Below, piece by piece: positions 33,762 through 43,273 of a DNA stretch of 64,000 nucleotides; within the stretch, counting starts at the first letter, position 1, and each line of letters starts with the position of its first letter. Under the pieces are notes generated by a model. The model was given only the letters and a program-made list of their open reading frames with translations. It ran no database searches and was not told the DNA's origin. Source of the stretch: CAWEZN01 sp964498015 (GTDB lineage: Bacteria > Zixibacteria > MSB-5A5 > GN15 > PGXB01); assembly GCA_964498015.1 (NCBI GenBank), contig CAZCFT010000002.1, positions 1 to 64,000 of the forward strand, in the 5' to 3' direction. A program made the position numbers and the translations under genes.

Positions 33762-34220
33762 ATGGGCAATTGGAAAAAAATCCTAAATAATGATTATCTG
33801 ATTCTGCTTATCAGAATAGCAGTAGGAGCAATATTCATTTACGCTTCCATTGATAAAATCACCCATCCCGCGCAATTTGCCCGAATCGTTTACAATTATC
33901 ATCTGGTGCCTTCAGATTTCATAAATATATTCGCTCTCTTTCTCCCGTGGGTCGAGTTGGCCGCCGGTATTTGCATTATAATGGGTATCTGGAAAGAGGG
34001 CGGCGTTCTGCTGGCCAATCTCCTGGTTCTAAGTTTCATTATAGCTTTGTCCATAAATCTCGCCCGAGGGGTCAATCTTGAATGCGGTTGTTTTACTGTC
34101 AGTTCGAAGGCCAAGAGCAATATCATCAGCCTTCTGGCTCGTGACTTCGGCCTCCTGACGCTGACAGTCTATCTTTTCATAAACAGTCGTACAAAATTCT
34201 GCCTGATCCGTACCCATTAG
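33762..34220 (+). CDS. MauE/DoxX-family membrane protein
   Basis: 152 residues with four membrane helices and the family start LLIRIAVGAIFIYASIDKITHP. A cysteine pair (LECGCF) sits between helices 3 and 4. MauE-like proteins are linked to disulfide or thiol chemistry in the envelope, which fits the adjacent rhodanese. Translational coupling with that gene is likely. Confidence 0.87.
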   Translation: MGNWKKILNNDYLILLIRIAVGAIFIYASIDKITHPAQFARIVYNYHLVPSDFINIFALFLPWVELAAGICIIMGIWKEGGVLLANLLVLSFIIALSINLARGVNLECGCFTVSSKAKSNIISLLARDFGLLTLTVYLFINSRTKFCLIRTH

Positions 34221-34290
34221 GCATCTTATAATTTGAAAAAAGCGAGTTTGTCAAATTGGAAGCGGCGTTGGGTGGCTGACAACTTTGACA

Positions 34291-35868
34291 ATGTCTAAGA
34301 TGATGTCACCCGCCTATATAATCTTCGCCATGTTAATCAGCTCAACGATAAATGCAATCTGTTGGGCCGATTCTGCCCCCCCCACAATCGATACCATAGT
34401 TATCGATAATCGCAATATTTTCAGCGCTGATTCGTTGGCATATAATCACTGGTTTTTCAAACTGGCCAATAGACTGCATATAAAAACCAGAAAATATGTC
34501 ATCTCCCGAGAAATACTGCAAAATACGGGCGAGCCTTTTTCGCGAGAGTTAGCTGATGAAACCGAACGAAATCTCAGGGCACTGCCATATCTTTGGGACG
34601 CCAGAGTTGATTATGACCCCGATGAAAATAATAATGGAATTATGAAAGTCACAACCTCTGACCGCTGGACTCTCGCGGGAGGGCCATCATTCAGCCGGGT
34701 GGCCGGACAAAATATCATTGAACTGCGGGCAGAAGAATCGAATCTGCTTGGACTGGGTCAGTATGTTTTATTTGATTATTTTCATCGACAAACAGAGGCC
34801 GATTATTTTCAACTGTCGTATCTGGAGAGAAGACTTCTTGGTACTCGCAATCAATTCAGCATTTCTGCAAATAGCGATCCGGAAATAGGCCAACTGGATT
34901 TTACCCTGCAAAAACCTCTATATTCTCTTAATTCCAGATTTGGTTATTCCTTCTCGTATTCCAAAGTCAAACGCCGAGATGACTATTATTCGACCCGCGA
35001 GAAGATTGCCGAAAACCGAATCGGGGGAGAGGTTTATGAAATCGGTTCGATATTCCGGTGGGGAGAATCGCATAGTAAGGTCTTGACCGGCTTGACCTAT
35101 CAATATCGACATTTTAATTTTTCTGATTTCAGAGGCTCGGGAGTGATTTTCCCGGTTGATAGCGCTTATAACTGCATCTTTGCTCAATTTGGACTGCAAA
35201 ATATCCAATATGCCAAGACTTCGCGAATCGACAATTTTAGGAAAATTGAAGATATTTCACTTCTGACCGGAGGTTCATTGACCAGCGGCTGGTACTTTGA
35301 TAATAGCTCGAGAAAACTCTACCAATCTATATCATTTTCCTTCAATTATTCTCTTTATCGGAATAAGAGCTTCTTATTTTTGGCTCTTAATCGTAAGTAT
35401 TGGTATGACGGCAGTATTGACTTCAGAAAACAGTCCCTTGTTTCGATAAAATACTATAATAACCGGGTTACGTGGATGACGCCTATAATGTATGCCATTT
35501 ATCAAGAGGACCTCAGAAAAGACCGCCTTTCCTCCCTTCGTTTGGGGGAGAATTCTGGTGTCAGAGGGTATCCCAAAAATTATGTCAGCGGCGAGAAGCT
35601 TTTTCGTGTCACCGAGGAGCTCAGATTTTTTCCGGGAATTAGAATATTATCTGTGGACATAGGCGCCGTGCAATTTGTTGATCTGGGGCAGAGTATAAGG
35701 CATGGCGAGAGCTTTTCAAAAGATGATTTCTTATGGTCAATTGGCGGTGGAATAAGGATCGGAACTGGAAAAATCTCCAACCATGACATAATAAGAATGG
35801 ATCTGGCGTATGCCGCGAAACTGAAGCAATGGGGGGTATCGCTGGCGGCCGGGCAATATTTTAACTGA
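34291..35868 (+). CDS. Omp85-superfamily outer-membrane protein
   Basis: 525 residues from the ATG (a TTG six bases upstream is possible). A signal peptide is followed by a POTRA-like region (about residues 38-115, LQNTGEPFSRELADETERNL) and a C-terminal barrel. The barrel contains the L6-type motif GVRGYP after RLGENS, the hallmark of Omp85 proteins. With a single POTRA-like domain it resembles TamA/patatin-type or surface-antigen variants rather than BamA. It may assemble or export surface proteins such as the two encoded next (inference). Confidence 0.85.
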   Translation: MSKMMSPAYIIFAMLISSTINAICWADSAPPTIDTIVIDNRNIFSADSLAYNHWFFKLANRLHIKTRKYVISREILQNTGEPFSRELADETERNLRALPYLWDARVDYDPDENNNGIMKVTTSDRWTLAGGPSFSRVAGQNIIELRAEESNLLGLGQYVLFDYFHRQTEADYFQLSYLERRLLGTRNQFSISANSDPEIGQLDFTLQKPLYSLNSRFGYSFSYSKVKRRDDYYSTREKIAENRIGGEVYEIGSIFRWGESHSKVLTGLTYQYRHFNFSDFRGSGVIFPVDSAYNCIFAQFGLQNIQYAKTSRIDNFRKIEDISLLTGGSLTSGWYFDNSSRKLYQSISFSFNYSLYRNKSFLFLALNRKYWYDGSIDFRKQSLVSIKYYNNRVTWMTPIMYAIYQEDLRKDRLSSLRLGENSGVRGYPKNYVSGEKLFRVTEELRFFPGIRILSVDIGAVQFVDLGQSIRHGESFSKDDFLWSIGGGIRIGTGKISNHDIIRMDLAYAAKLKQWGVSLAAGQYFN

Positions 35869-35924
35869 AATAATATCAATTATGGTAAATAATAATATTT
35901 CAATACGTTACACCGATTTTGTCC

Positions 35925-35952
35925 TTGACAAAATGGGTAAAATTGGTAAATT
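35925..35952 (+). promoter_or_regulatory. Sigma70-type promoter before the exoprotein pair
   Basis: TTGACA (35925-35930), 16 bp, TAAATT (35947-35952). It lies about 70 nt ahead of the first metallopeptidase-like gene, which has AAGGAG at its start. Confidence 0.5.
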
Positions 35953-36024
35953 ATTTACGGAGAAGTTTGCCCCTTACTGCCAGTGTTTTCTCGTGGTTGC
36001 TTCGATTGCGGGACAAGGAGTTAT

Positions 36025-37710
36025 ATGAAAAAAGTTCTCACATCTTTGATGGCCCTGATGTTATTCTATCTGGTCGGCTTTCACTTTGGGTATGCCGCTA
36101 ATTTGCCGTCTGCATATAAAACTGGCTCTTCAATTATGTCTATCGAAAAGGCCTTCAAAGAGGGGAAAATCTCTCAGGGAGATAAGCTTTTTTTCAAACT
36201 GCAGGCCATAATCGCCCCCAGAGACCTCCCTGCTCAATTCAAATCTGCTGTCGAGGAAATTATCCCCTGTGGAACTCCCATAGTAATGGAGGCCTTAAAT
36301 AATTGGCGGCTCCTATCCCCGGACCAACAGCAGAAGGCAACCGCCTATCTGGCCAGGCCCAATTCGGACGCAGTTTATATTTCTCCTGAATCACATTTTG
36401 CTATTCATTTTGATACGGTCGGCTATGATGCGGTTCCTATGGAGGACTTGGATTTCAGCGGAATGCCGGATTATGTTGAAAGAATCGGTCTTTACGCCGA
36501 TAGCAGCTATCAATATTATCACCAAGACTTGGGCTATTTGGTTCCTCCTTCGGACGGAGACCAATATTATGATATTTATCTTATTAAGATTTCAGCCTAT
36601 GGCGTTACAATCAGAGAATATGCGGGCGATTCATCATGGAACGACTACTCATCATATATCCAAATTAATAATACTTTTCTTGATTTTCCTCCAAATGACG
36701 ACCCTGAGGGGGATGTTATTGGCGCCCAGAAAGTAACATGCGCCCATGAATATTATCATGCCGCCCAGCTGGCGTATGACGGGCTGGAAGACCTCTGGTG
36801 GATGGAGTCGTCGGCGACGGCATTTGAAGAATTCACCTTTTCCGCAGTCAACGATAATTATAATTATCTGCCTTTTTTCTATGATTATCCGGATACCTCT
36901 CTGACCGCCAACGGCTACCACATGTATGGCACATTTGTATGGACTCTATTTCTCGAGGAAAAATTCGGGCAAAGTATCATTCACTCTATTTGGAATCATT
37001 GCCGATTTAACAGTTCGATTCCCGCGATAGATTCGGCCCTTTTGCCATACGGCAAATCAATGGAAACTACTTTCCCTGAGTTTGAGTCGTGGAATTATTT
37101 CACCGGTTCCAGAAGCGACACCGCCCGCTATGACAGCGGCGCCTATTACCCCATTGCGCCATTAGACAGAGTGATCCCATCTTACCCTTTCTCGCCCATA
37201 TCACCCGTGAATCCGCCTGATGGTCTTTCATGCAATTATATCAAATCCTATCCCGACACTTCCCTTAACGGTTATCTCAGGATTGATTTTGATGGGGCAA
37301 ATACTGTAGAATGGGCATTCGCTTACCTCACTTTTGCAGGCGCCGCAATATCTTTTGTGGACAATTGCCCGATGGATTTTGAGGGGAGAACATCTTGTGG
37401 AATATACGATTTCCTACTCTATGACTCCGTTGTCTTCATCCCTCTGGTTGTTTCCCCATGGCTGGATGATAATCAATATGCTTTTGGGACAACTTTCATA
37501 CCCTTCGGCGATGCCAATGGATCCGGAGTCGTCAATGCCCAGGATATTACCTATGTAATTAACTTTCTATACAAGCATGGCCCGTCTCCGGTGAATAATT
37601 ATCTGCTTGGAGACGCCGACTGCAATGGAATAGTGAATATTCTTGATATCTCTTACCTGATAAAATTTGTCTATAAAGGCGGTAATCCACCCTGTCCCTA
37701 TCGCCCATAA
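36025..37710 (+). CDS. Secreted HExxH metallopeptidase-like protein with dockerin repeats (MXAN_6640-like)
   Basis: 561 residues from the ATG after AAGGAG. Signal peptide (to about residue 25), then a globular region with a zincin motif HEYYH (H241-H245) in CAHEYYHAAQLAYDG, and the nearby motif WWMESSATAFEE carrying a candidate third ligand. The C-terminal 65 residues hold two dockerin-like calcium repeats (GDANGSGVVNAQDITYVINF and GDADCNGIVNILDISYLIKF). The family is known from myxobacterial and FCB genomes as putative metalloproteases. Followed after 16 bases by a paralog. Confidence 0.88.
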   Translation: MKKVLTSLMALMLFYLVGFHFGYAANLPSAYKTGSSIMSIEKAFKEGKISQGDKLFFKLQAIIAPRDLPAQFKSAVEEIIPCGTPIVMEALNNWRLLSPDQQQKATAYLARPNSDAVYISPESHFAIHFDTVGYDAVPMEDLDFSGMPDYVERIGLYADSSYQYYHQDLGYLVPPSDGDQYYDIYLIKISAYGVTIREYAGDSSWNDYSSYIQINNTFLDFPPNDDPEGDVIGAQKVTCAHEYYHAAQLAYDGLEDLWWMESSATAFEEFTFSAVNDNYNYLPFFYDYPDTSLTANGYHMYGTFVWTLFLEEKFGQSIIHSIWNHCRFNSSIPAIDSALLPYGKSMETTFPEFESWNYFTGSRSDTARYDSGAYYPIAPLDRVIPSYPFSPISPVNPPDGLSCNYIKSYPDTSLNGYLRIDFDGANTVEWAFAYLTFAGAAISFVDNCPMDFEGRTSCGIYDFLLYDSVVFIPLVVSPWLDDNQYAFGTTFIPFGDANGSGVVNAQDITYVINFLYKHGPSPVNNYLLGDADCNGIVNILDISYLIKFVYKGGNPPCPYRP

Positions 37711-37726
37711 TTAAATCGGAGTATTT

Positions 37727-39760
37727 ATGCATTGGAAACTATGGTCTAAAGCTGGATTAATTCTTGCCCTTCCTGTCATTGGATTTTCCTTAATCCCGGC
37801 AGTTAGAGGAAATGCCGCAGAGCAAGTTCCCGCCGTTCTGATTGAGGATGATTTTAAGGCCGGATTGATCAATTATGAATCAAAGATTATTTATCAATTG
37901 ATGTCGGTTCGGGATTATGACCGCCTGCCTTCAAAATATAAGTCCGCCTTGCCGGCCTCTGAAAGGCCGAAAGCGAAGTCGGCGACCTTTGTCTTCAGGG
38001 AGGCGCAGGATAGTCTTGGAATTCTTACTCCCCAGGGTCAGGCGATAGTCGCCAAGTATTTGGCTCGACCCACGGGTACCTATACCTATGATTCCCCCGG
38101 AGGACATTATAAATTGCATTATAATACGTCCGGCGCCAATGCGGTGCCCACTACGGACAATAATCATAATGGCATTCCCGATTATGTCGAAAACTGCGCC
38201 AACTACTGCGATTCGACTTGGAGAACGGAGATTGATAACCTCCATTATATGACTCCGCCCTCTGATGGCGTGTCTGGCGGGGATTCCAGATATGACATTT
38301 ATTTTGAGGAGATGGGATACTATGGATATACCCAGCCCGAGGGGGCTGGTCCCAATCCGTGGAATGACCGAATAAGCTTCATTTCCATACACCGCAATTT
38401 CATTGGCTTCCCGCCCAATACAGACCCCGACGGTGACCAGCTGGGGGCGGCCAAAGTCACTATCGCCCATGAATTCTATCATGCCGTCCAATTTGCCTAT
38501 GATTACGGCGAGGAATTATGGTGGATGGAGGCCGGTTCCACCTGGATGGAAGATGTGGTCTTTGACGTCGTCAATGACAATTATAACTATCTGAGCACAT
38601 TTTTCAGCTCGCCTCAGACAGCCCTTACCGATAATACCTTTCATGTTTATTCAAGTTTTATTTGGCCCAAATTCCTGGAGGAAAGATTCGCCGATACTAC
38701 TCTGGCGAAGAGAATATGGGAAGCCTGCCGATATACGACGGCTTATAATGCCATCAACGATTCGCTCTCGCTGGTGGGATACAATTTCGACAGCGCTTTG
38801 GCCGAATTCACTACCTGGAACTTTGTCACGTCAACCAGAAATGACGGGCATCATTATGGAGAAGCCGGTTTCTATCCGGCGATGACTATGGCAGAGAGCC
38901 AATCCGCCTATCCGGTCGCCATGCATATTGTCTCGGCCGCGCCACAAGGGTATGGTTCCGCATATATCCGTTTCTCACCGGCCGGATATAAGGATCGATT
39001 GAGAATTTCATTTGACGGATCCGACGGCGTTGAGTGGGCGGCCTACATAATAAAATCAAGCTCCCTGAATACTCATACTTTTGAAAAGCTGGTCATGAAC
39101 CCGTCAGGATGGACTGCAGTCGCCAATATCGATAGCTTCCAAAATTATTATTCAGTGACTCTTGTTGCCGCAAACATCAGCCAATATACCGGCGGGAACT
39201 CCTTCTCATATTTGGCCCAGATTGTCCCTCCTTATTCTGTCTCTGGCGCCATGATCACCGATACGCTCGGATATTCCGGACATGGCCGTTTGATGGAGTA
39301 TAGTGTCGCCAATAACCATAGCGAATCAGACAACGTCCGAATAAGAATAACCGATAGCCTCGGCTGGATAGCCGATCCCGTAGATTCCTTATTTGCCCTG
39401 GCAGGTTTGCAGGATTCGATACTCGGATTTGAGCTAAAATCTCCAACCGGGACGCCTCTGTCCGTGCGAGATAAATTGTACCTCTCTGTTCATTCGCAGG
39501 GAGACTCAACCGTATATGACTCCACCGCGGAACCAATTTCTTTAGTACTCCAGCATGGCGACGCTAACTTCGATGGGACAATCAGCATTCTTGACATAAC
39601 CTATTTGATAAATTTCCTCTATAAACAAGGAGTCGCTCCCCTTCCAGAGTTGGGGGCAGGGGATGCAACTTGTGATGGGACAATAAACATACTCGATGTG
39701 ACCAATTTGATAAATTCCCTCTACAAAGGCGGCCCTCCTCCCCCCTGTAACCCATTTTAG
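37727..39760 (+). CDS. Second secreted HExxH metallopeptidase-like protein with dockerin repeats
   Basis: 677 residues with a signal peptide (to about residue 33). It is collinear with the upstream protein: zincin motif HEFYH (H248-H252) in IAHEFYHAVQFAYDYG, then WWMEAGSTWMEDVVFD. It adds a middle beta-sandwich region of about 130 residues and ends in two dockerin-like repeats (GDANFDGTISILDITYLINF, GDATCDGTINILDVTNLINS). Tandem duplication followed by divergence is the simplest history. No terminator separates the pair. Confidence 0.88.
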   Translation: MHWKLWSKAGLILALPVIGFSLIPAVRGNAAEQVPAVLIEDDFKAGLINYESKIIYQLMSVRDYDRLPSKYKSALPASERPKAKSATFVFREAQDSLGILTPQGQAIVAKYLARPTGTYTYDSPGGHYKLHYNTSGANAVPTTDNNHNGIPDYVENCANYCDSTWRTEIDNLHYMTPPSDGVSGGDSRYDIYFEEMGYYGYTQPEGAGPNPWNDRISFISIHRNFIGFPPNTDPDGDQLGAAKVTIAHEFYHAVQFAYDYGEELWWMEAGSTWMEDVVFDVVNDNYNYLSTFFSSPQTALTDNTFHVYSSFIWPKFLEERFADTTLAKRIWEACRYTTAYNAINDSLSLVGYNFDSALAEFTTWNFVTSTRNDGHHYGEAGFYPAMTMAESQSAYPVAMHIVSAAPQGYGSAYIRFSPAGYKDRLRISFDGSDGVEWAAYIIKSSSLNTHTFEKLVMNPSGWTAVANIDSFQNYYSVTLVAANISQYTGGNSFSYLAQIVPPYSVSGAMITDTLGYSGHGRLMEYSVANNHSESDNVRIRITDSLGWIADPVDSLFALAGLQDSILGFELKSPTGTPLSVRDKLYLSVHSQGDSTVYDSTAEPISLVLQHGDANFDGTISILDITYLINFLYKQGVAPLPELGAGDATCDGTINILDVTNLINSLYKGGPPPPCNPF

Positions 39761-39782
39761 AGTCGGAATACCATTTTTTTCC

Positions 39783-39811
39783 TTGACATAAGTATTTGAA
39801 TACTTTATACA
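39783..39811 (+). promoter_or_regulatory. Strong sigma70-type promoter for the zinc-ribbon gene
   Basis: TTGACA (39783-39788), exactly 17 bp, TATACA (39806-39811): one of the best promoter matches in the window. The leader is about 90 nt. Confidence 0.7.
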
Positions 39812-39907
39812 GGGCGGGATAATAGCATAATTTGTCCCGATTAGGAATTTTAGCCCATTCGGAGGTAACAAGGAAGTTAACAAAAGCTAAAGGCGAGAGG
39901 GGGAAAA

Positions 39908-40126
39908 ATGGATTCCGGTCATGAACCGAAAATCCTAATCTGTGTTGAATGCGGGCAGGAGTTTGTGTTTACGATCAGCGCTCAGGAGTACTTTGCCGAA
40001 CGGGGATTTACTGAGGATCCCAAACGTTGCAAGCACTGCTATATGATACACAAGCGCGAGAAGCGGGGTATCAGCACGAGCACGGAGACGGAGAAAGTCG
40101 ATCTCGGCGCCATTTATCCAGATTAA
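39908..40126 (+). CDS. Small zinc-ribbon protein
   Basis: 72 residues with two CxxC knuckles (CVECGQEF and CKHCY) and the intervening FTISAQEYFAERGFTEDPKRC pattern of the probable zinc-ribbon family PF13451. Preceded by AGAGGGGG. Own strong promoter and own terminator: a monocistronic, probably well-expressed nucleic-acid- or protein-binding factor of unknown role. Confidence 0.85.
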   Translation: MDSGHEPKILICVECGQEFVFTISAQEYFAERGFTEDPKRCKHCYMIHKREKRGISTSTETEKVDLGAIYPD

Positions 40127-40135
40127 CCTAACTTC

Positions 40136-40171
40136 AAAACCCCTATCCAAAAGCCTGGATAGGGGTTTTTT
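40136..40171. terminator. Bidirectional intrinsic terminator
   Basis: AAAACCCCTATCC / GGATAGGGGTTTT, a 13-bp perfect stem with an 8-base loop and a T6 tail on the plus strand. It is also placed to end the minus-strand protease transcript. Confidence 0.92.
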
Positions 40172-40246
40172 ATTTGCCGGGGAGGCGCCGAGGGGGAGGC
40201 GGCGACGCTTCGCCCGGCATGACCGACATCCAATCCGGTCATCTAT

Positions 40247-41962
40247 TTATTTCAACAGCGTCATCTTCTTAACATGTTCCCCATCGTTGGAAATTAGTCT
40301 GTAAAAATAGACTCCCGACGGAAGTTTTTGCCCGTTATCGTCAGATCCGTCCCAACTGACATTCATGTCGCCGGCGGGATGAAATCCGTCCAAGAGGCTT
40401 TTTACCTGACGACCAAGAATATCATAGATGTCAAGCCTGATATTCTCTCCGCGATCAAGATTGATTTCAATTTTGGTCGCAGGATTAAATGGATTAGGAT
40501 AATTCTGGCCCAGATATATCGACTCGGGAATAATTTCATTATTGGCCTCATCAACATCTGCCGCAAATGAAACCTGGAAATTGACCGTCATCGTTGACGC
40601 CGAAGGCGAGATATTGGTTACCGCGACATAAGTATTTTCTCCCGAATATGAATTGGAATTTGGGATTGTAAGCGATGTGAACGACGTTTTTGCTATATTT
40701 CCCGGAAAGGGATCACCTAAATTGCCGACCGAAAATTTCTTCTCAAGTTCAAACAGACCATCGGCCTGTTCCAGAGCCACAAGGTAATTCCCCGATGACG
40801 TATGGCCGGGATACCACTGGTTATCATTGCTGTATTGTGAGTCGTCAATATGCCAGATTAAGAGGCCGCCTGATGAAAGATAAGAATCATATCCCGTCTT
40901 CTGCCTGTTTTCGACCAGGAAATATTGATTGCTTGCGCCTCCGCTTGACCAGAGCCGGTAAATACTCCCACCGCCTTCCACGCTTGGGACTGAAATACCA
41001 TTCGCATTGGAAGAGACATTGACATAATCTTTGAATCCGAGTTGGATTCTCGACCAGGCGTCAGGATGCGCCGGATAATCGCCCATCCCGGTGGGGCCGT
41101 TCCAGCTTCCGTATGACATAAGCGACCATCGTCCCACTCCATAGGCATCCGTGGGACTATCTGTGTCATACAAATCTGGAAGCCCAAATATATGACCCAG
41201 CTCGTGACAAAAGACCCCGCAGGTAATATCTCCCGGAACTTGCCAATATTCCGGTTGTACGCAATATCCTGAAATATATACGCCGTCCTTCATTCTTGGC
41301 ATTATGCCCCATTGATGCGACCAGATATCGTAGTCGCTTCCCGTATATTCAGCCCCCGGCCCGGTATGCACAAAAATCAACGCATCTACATATCCGTCAT
41401 GATCATTATCATAATTTGAAAAATCAATAGACGGATCGATTTGATCGACAATGTCTTCACAAAGTTTCTGGGAATTATGGGGGTAAGCCCCAAGACCGTT
41501 TTGACCGTTGCAGTAATAAGCGTAAGTCTGCGGGGCGGTTCGCCATCCGAGTGAAGAGGGCAGGTTCACTGTGATAATATCCAGCTGTGAGTAAGAAACT
41601 TCATTATAGTAATGTCTGACTGTCCCCTGCCGATTTACAAATATCAGAGTGTCGAATTCAGCCGCATAAATAGAAGTGTCCTTGTCCGAAAATTTCACCA
41701 GCACGGCCAGCGCCTTAAATGTTCCTATATAAGATGGCTTCCCGGCGCGGAATTTTGCCGCCATATTCATACCCTGACTAACCAATTTTGTCCTATTCTC
41801 CATATAATAGGGGAGAGCTGTTTCCCCTTTTGCGATCCTTTCAAGCAGAGCTTCATGCGGGGGCATTGCCGCTGTAGTCGAACCGAGAGCCAGCCCAAGG
41901 CCTATCGTCAGGAATGAAATAAAGTACTTTATTCTTTTATCGATATTTTTGTTATTTCTCAT
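40247..41962 (-). CDS. Secreted M6-family metalloprotease with T9SS-type sorting tail
   Basis: 571 residues with AAGGAGG before the ATG. Signal peptide (to about residue 32), then an M6 (immune inhibitor A-like) catalytic domain with zinc motif HELGH (H253-H257) followed by IFGLPDLYD. The last 85 residues match the Por-secretion type A / FlgD-like sorting domain (NYPNPFNPATKIEINL, GQKLPSGVYFYRL, KKMTLLK). Predicted to be exported and either cell-surface attached or released. Third gene of a minus-strand operon behind a barrel protein and a large surface protein. Confidence 0.93.
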   Translation of the reverse strand: MRNNKNIDKRIKYFISFLTIGLGLALGSTTAAMPPHEALLERIAKGETALPYYMENRTKLVSQGMNMAAKFRAGKPSYIGTFKALAVLVKFSDKDTSIYAAEFDTLIFVNRQGTVRHYYNEVSYSQLDIITVNLPSSLGWRTAPQTYAYYCNGQNGLGAYPHNSQKLCEDIVDQIDPSIDFSNYDNDHDGYVDALIFVHTGPGAEYTGSDYDIWSHQWGIMPRMKDGVYISGYCVQPEYWQVPGDITCGVFCHELGHIFGLPDLYDTDSPTDAYGVGRWSLMSYGSWNGPTGMGDYPAHPDAWSRIQLGFKDYVNVSSNANGISVPSVEGGGSIYRLWSSGGASNQYFLVENRQKTGYDSYLSSGGLLIWHIDDSQYSNDNQWYPGHTSSGNYLVALEQADGLFELEKKFSVGNLGDPFPGNIAKTSFTSLTIPNSNSYSGENTYVAVTNISPSASTMTVNFQVSFAADVDEANNEIIPESIYLGQNYPNPFNPATKIEINLDRGENIRLDIYDILGRQVKSLLDGFHPAGDMNVSWDGSDDNGQKLPSGVYFYRLISNDGEHVKKMTLLK

Positions 41963-41977
41963 CGCCGCCTCCTTGCT

Positions 41978-43258
41978 CTATAATCTGATTCCGGTTGATA
42001 TTGCCAGATGAATCCCTTTGCTTGCCCCAAAATTTAAGCCGCTATGATTAGCAACCGCGAAGTCGAGATAGGCCACAGCTATATTAAAACCCAGCCCGCC
42101 TGAAATAACCGAACCGTTCTTTCCTCCAAGCGAATACCCGGCTCTCAAGGGAAGAAACCCGACAAGTCTATACTCAACGCCGGCTGATATCCTCGGCTGT
42201 GATGATGACCCCGCCGCCTGCTTGAACCCCTGCTCCCAGTCAACTGCCCAGAGAAGTTTTCCCGATGTCTTAGCCAGACCAAGCCTCATAACTGCCGGCA
42301 GTTTCGACTTGAAGGCCGATATTTCTTTGGAATAGTCGTCAGAAACTACTATGGAGTCATCCATGTTTTCGACGGTAACGCTGTCAAACCGAAAATGGTA
42401 TCCGTGCTCCTCAGTTTTATTATTCCATTTAATACTGCTGAGAAAATTATTAACGCAGATACCGGCCGTATAGCTATCCGATAATCTCAATGCGGCGCCC
42501 AGATCGACGGCATATCCGTTTCCACCCTCGGCCGTCTGCGCAATCATTGTGCCTTCGCCACCGTATCCGGTAGAGAGCGTCGCTACTCCGCCGCGAAGCT
42601 CGGTCACTTTTTCATAAGCAATGCCCCGGATATATTTATACGAGGCCCCGACTGCCAGCTGGCGAGTCCCCAATTTATAGATTGAAGCTCCGTAAGAAAT
42701 GCCCGCAGAGGCGTAGGCGATAGCCTCGCTGTACATCCCATCGAGCGAAAATGTATCATTAAGCCCATTCCCACTCAGAAAAAGCTCCAGCGCATCTTTG
42801 CTGAGATTCACTTCCGTGGCGGCATTGCCGCTCAAGCTGAAAACTACCGAACCAAGCGATAGCCCCAAAGCTCTGGCTTCTACGTCTGCATTTATCTTCA
42901 GCCCATCTGAGGGTATTTTCCCAAGGATGGCTGATTTGTCGGCTTCATTGAGTACCGCGCCGGAGTAATTATTATAATCAGCAAGAGAGAAACTGTTATT
43001 TGATATCCTGGCACCTACGCCGGCCACCTCAATTCCGTATTGCCCGTAGCCGGAAAGGCCTATATTGGCAGGATTATACAACGGAGCATAGACCCCTTTG
43101 GCCAGACCCATGAAAGACCCTCCCATCGCAACGGCTGGCGCGGACGAGAGACCCATTGGATATATCGCCGCAGGAATCATAGCCAGAATAGCAAGAACTA
43201 TGATTGCCTTCCCCGAAGGCGACTGCAATCTATCAAATTCAGAAATGGATAATCTCAT
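41978..43258 (-). CDS. PorV/DUF5723-like outer-membrane barrel protein
   Basis: 426 residues from the ATG after GGGGGAG. Signal peptide, then the typical FadL/PorV-like opening GLSSAPAVAMGGSFMGLAKG and YAPLYNPANIGLSG, followed by beta strands and a C-terminal strand ending in STGIRL. In Bacteroidetes, PorV shuttles T9SS cargo. The neighbour one gene downstream carries a T9SS-like tail, so a cargo relation is conceivable but not shown. Confidence 0.8.
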   Translation of the reverse strand: MRLSISEFDRLQSPSGKAIIVLAILAMIPAAIYPMGLSSAPAVAMGGSFMGLAKGVYAPLYNPANIGLSGYGQYGIEVAGVGARISNNSFSLADYNNYSGAVLNEADKSAILGKIPSDGLKINADVEARALGLSLGSVVFSLSGNAATEVNLSKDALELFLSGNGLNDTFSLDGMYSEAIAYASAGISYGASIYKLGTRQLAVGASYKYIRGIAYEKVTELRGGVATLSTGYGGEGTMIAQTAEGGNGYAVDLGAALRLSDSYTAGICVNNFLSSIKWNNKTEEHGYHFRFDSVTVENMDDSIVVSDDYSKEISAFKSKLPAVMRLGLAKTSGKLLWAVDWEQGFKQAAGSSSQPRISAGVEYRLVGFLPLRAGYSLGGKNGSVISGGLGFNIAVAYLDFAVANHSGLNFGASKGIHLAISTGIRL

Positions 43259-43273
43259 GCACTCCCCCAATTC

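Noticed and set aside
37931..38491. A 186-codon antisense open frame inside the second metallopeptidase gene
   Set aside because: The sense strand has a signal peptide, HEFYH motif and homology to its tandem paralog; the antisense frame has no ribosome site or family features.
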